From NCBI RefSeq assembly GCF_014202505.1, contig NZ_JACHGW010000003.1, positions 496,001 through 560,000 of the forward strand: DNA of 64,000 nt. Reading direction: 5' to 3'. The DNA comes from Armatimonas rosea (GTDB taxonomy: Bacteria; Armatimonadota; Armatimonadia; Armatimonadales; Armatimonadaceae). This document shows, piece after piece, positions 63,626 to 64,000 of this stretch. The notes under the pieces are model-generated. The model was not told the origin of the DNA and searched no databases. It saw only the letters and a program-made list of their open reading frames with translations. Numbering within the stretch: position 1 is the first letter of the stretch; the number at the start of each line of letters is the position of its first letter. A program made the translations under genes and the position numbers.

Positions 63626-64000
63626 TTGCCTGAGTATCTCCTGGACACGAATGCGTTTCGTGAGCTTCTCGTGCCCAACTCCGCTATGGCTCAGCGAATC
63701 ATGGCCAATACGGAGTCCATCTTTTTAAGTACCGTTGTGGTGCGCGAGATTCTCAGGGGCGCGATGGCCTCGATCTCGGAGGCGGAGGGGAATGCATCGC
63801 GGGGCAAGGCTTCTCTGGTACAGCGCTATGCCCTTCTTGAGCTGGTGCTTGCCCGTATTCAGCTCTTCCAAATCCTGTGTTACTCCGATGCTGCAGAGAG
63901 TCTCTACCAATCATGGCCAAAGAGTCTGCAACGAATGGGACCCAATGACTGCCGAATTGCCGCTTCGGCAGTCGTGACTGGGATCACGGTCGTCACGCGA
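63626..64000 (+). CDS. PIN-domain (VapC-like) toxin, cut by the right window edge
   Basis: 125 residues are visible from a TTG start 3 nt after the small acidic gene. PEYLLDTNAFRELL contains the first PIN acidic residue, VVVREILRGAM has the conserved Glu, and MGPNDCRIAASAVVTGITVV gives the later Asp-x-x-Ile-Ala-Ala motif; the last acidic residue (usually in an N-x-x-D/E-F stretch) lies past the edge. VapC toxins are Mg-dependent ribonucleases that cut tRNA or rRNA. The coding frame has no ATG until residue ~23, so TTG is the only start compatible with the N-terminal Asp. Confidence 0.8.
   Translation, partial: MPEYLLDTNAFRELLVPNSAMAQRIMANTESIFLSTVVVREILRGAMASISEAEGNASRGKASLVQRYALLELVLARIQLFQILCYSDAAESLYQSWPKSLQRMGPNDCRIAASAVVTGITVVTR

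Noticed and set aside
1-64000. rRNA, tRNA, CRISPR arrays, prophage or intact insertion sequences
   Set aside because: None were recognised on reading both strands; the only mobile-type traces are the Rpn remnant and the palindromic elements.

Overview
The window looks like chromosomal DNA of a GC-rich, free-living, diderm bacterium, most probably Armatimonadota (Armatimonas-like). The main clues are two pilin-like proteins whose N-terminus ([19 protein letters not shown], then [13 protein letters not shown]) is typical of that phylum, a pilus/type II secretin and an outer-membrane barrel with a haem motif (two membranes), and a saccharolytic gene set (GH78, GH32, MurQ, a GH42-like protein). 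No rRNA, tRNA, CRISPR array, prophage or complete insertion sequence was seen.

Layout. 1-3692: scpA-scpB (chromosome condensation) and a two-component system. 4022-5161: a GT4 glycosyltransferase with an AT-rich first half. 5360-8950: a GH42-like core between two arginine/glutamate/proline-rich tails. 9198-13589: a tightly overlapping pantothenate/CoA operon (panB, unknown P-loop kinase, panC, coaC, coaB, panD, coaA). 13904-15854: two pilin-like genes. 15851-22522: reverse-strand operons with acyltransferase, SDR, DUF4349 lipoprotein, aldo/keto reductase, an enoyl-CoA hydratase fusion and a secretin. 22577-29033: GNAT-ankyrin fusion, cyclase, zinc-ribbon membrane protein, HyuA-HyuB fusion and an Rpn C-terminal remnant. 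29039-35187: two giant Tat-type secreted paralogs and a small membrane protein. 35190-43133: selB, alcohol dehydrogenase, MFS transporter, GH78 and GH32. 43216-47588: a haem barrel gene and, on the other strand, a five-gene ParB-like/Roadblock/coiled-coil operon. 47803-56581: ammonium transporter, GGDEF-EAL protein, FmdB-like protein, murQ, argS and an rRNA methyltransferase. 56614-63343: uvrB, an orphan conserved protein, serA, a cyclophilin and ftsY. 63392-64000: a PIN-type toxin-antitoxin pair cut by the window edge.

Three cross-cutting signals stand out. (1) At least fourteen genes have a TANNNT -10 hexamer only 5-8 nt before the start codon and no Shine-Dalgarno sequence, which implies widespread leaderless transcription. 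(2) Five composite palindromes of 120-142 bp, whose two ends mirror each other and each fold into a hairpin, are scattered between genes; one lies in frame inside a lipoprotein signal peptide and one supplies a stop codon. Shorter GC palindromes lie inside hyuAB and argS. (3) The ParB-like, two-Roadblock, two-coiled-coil operon at 44279-47588 is the best candidate for an undescribed system, possibly for subcellular positioning.
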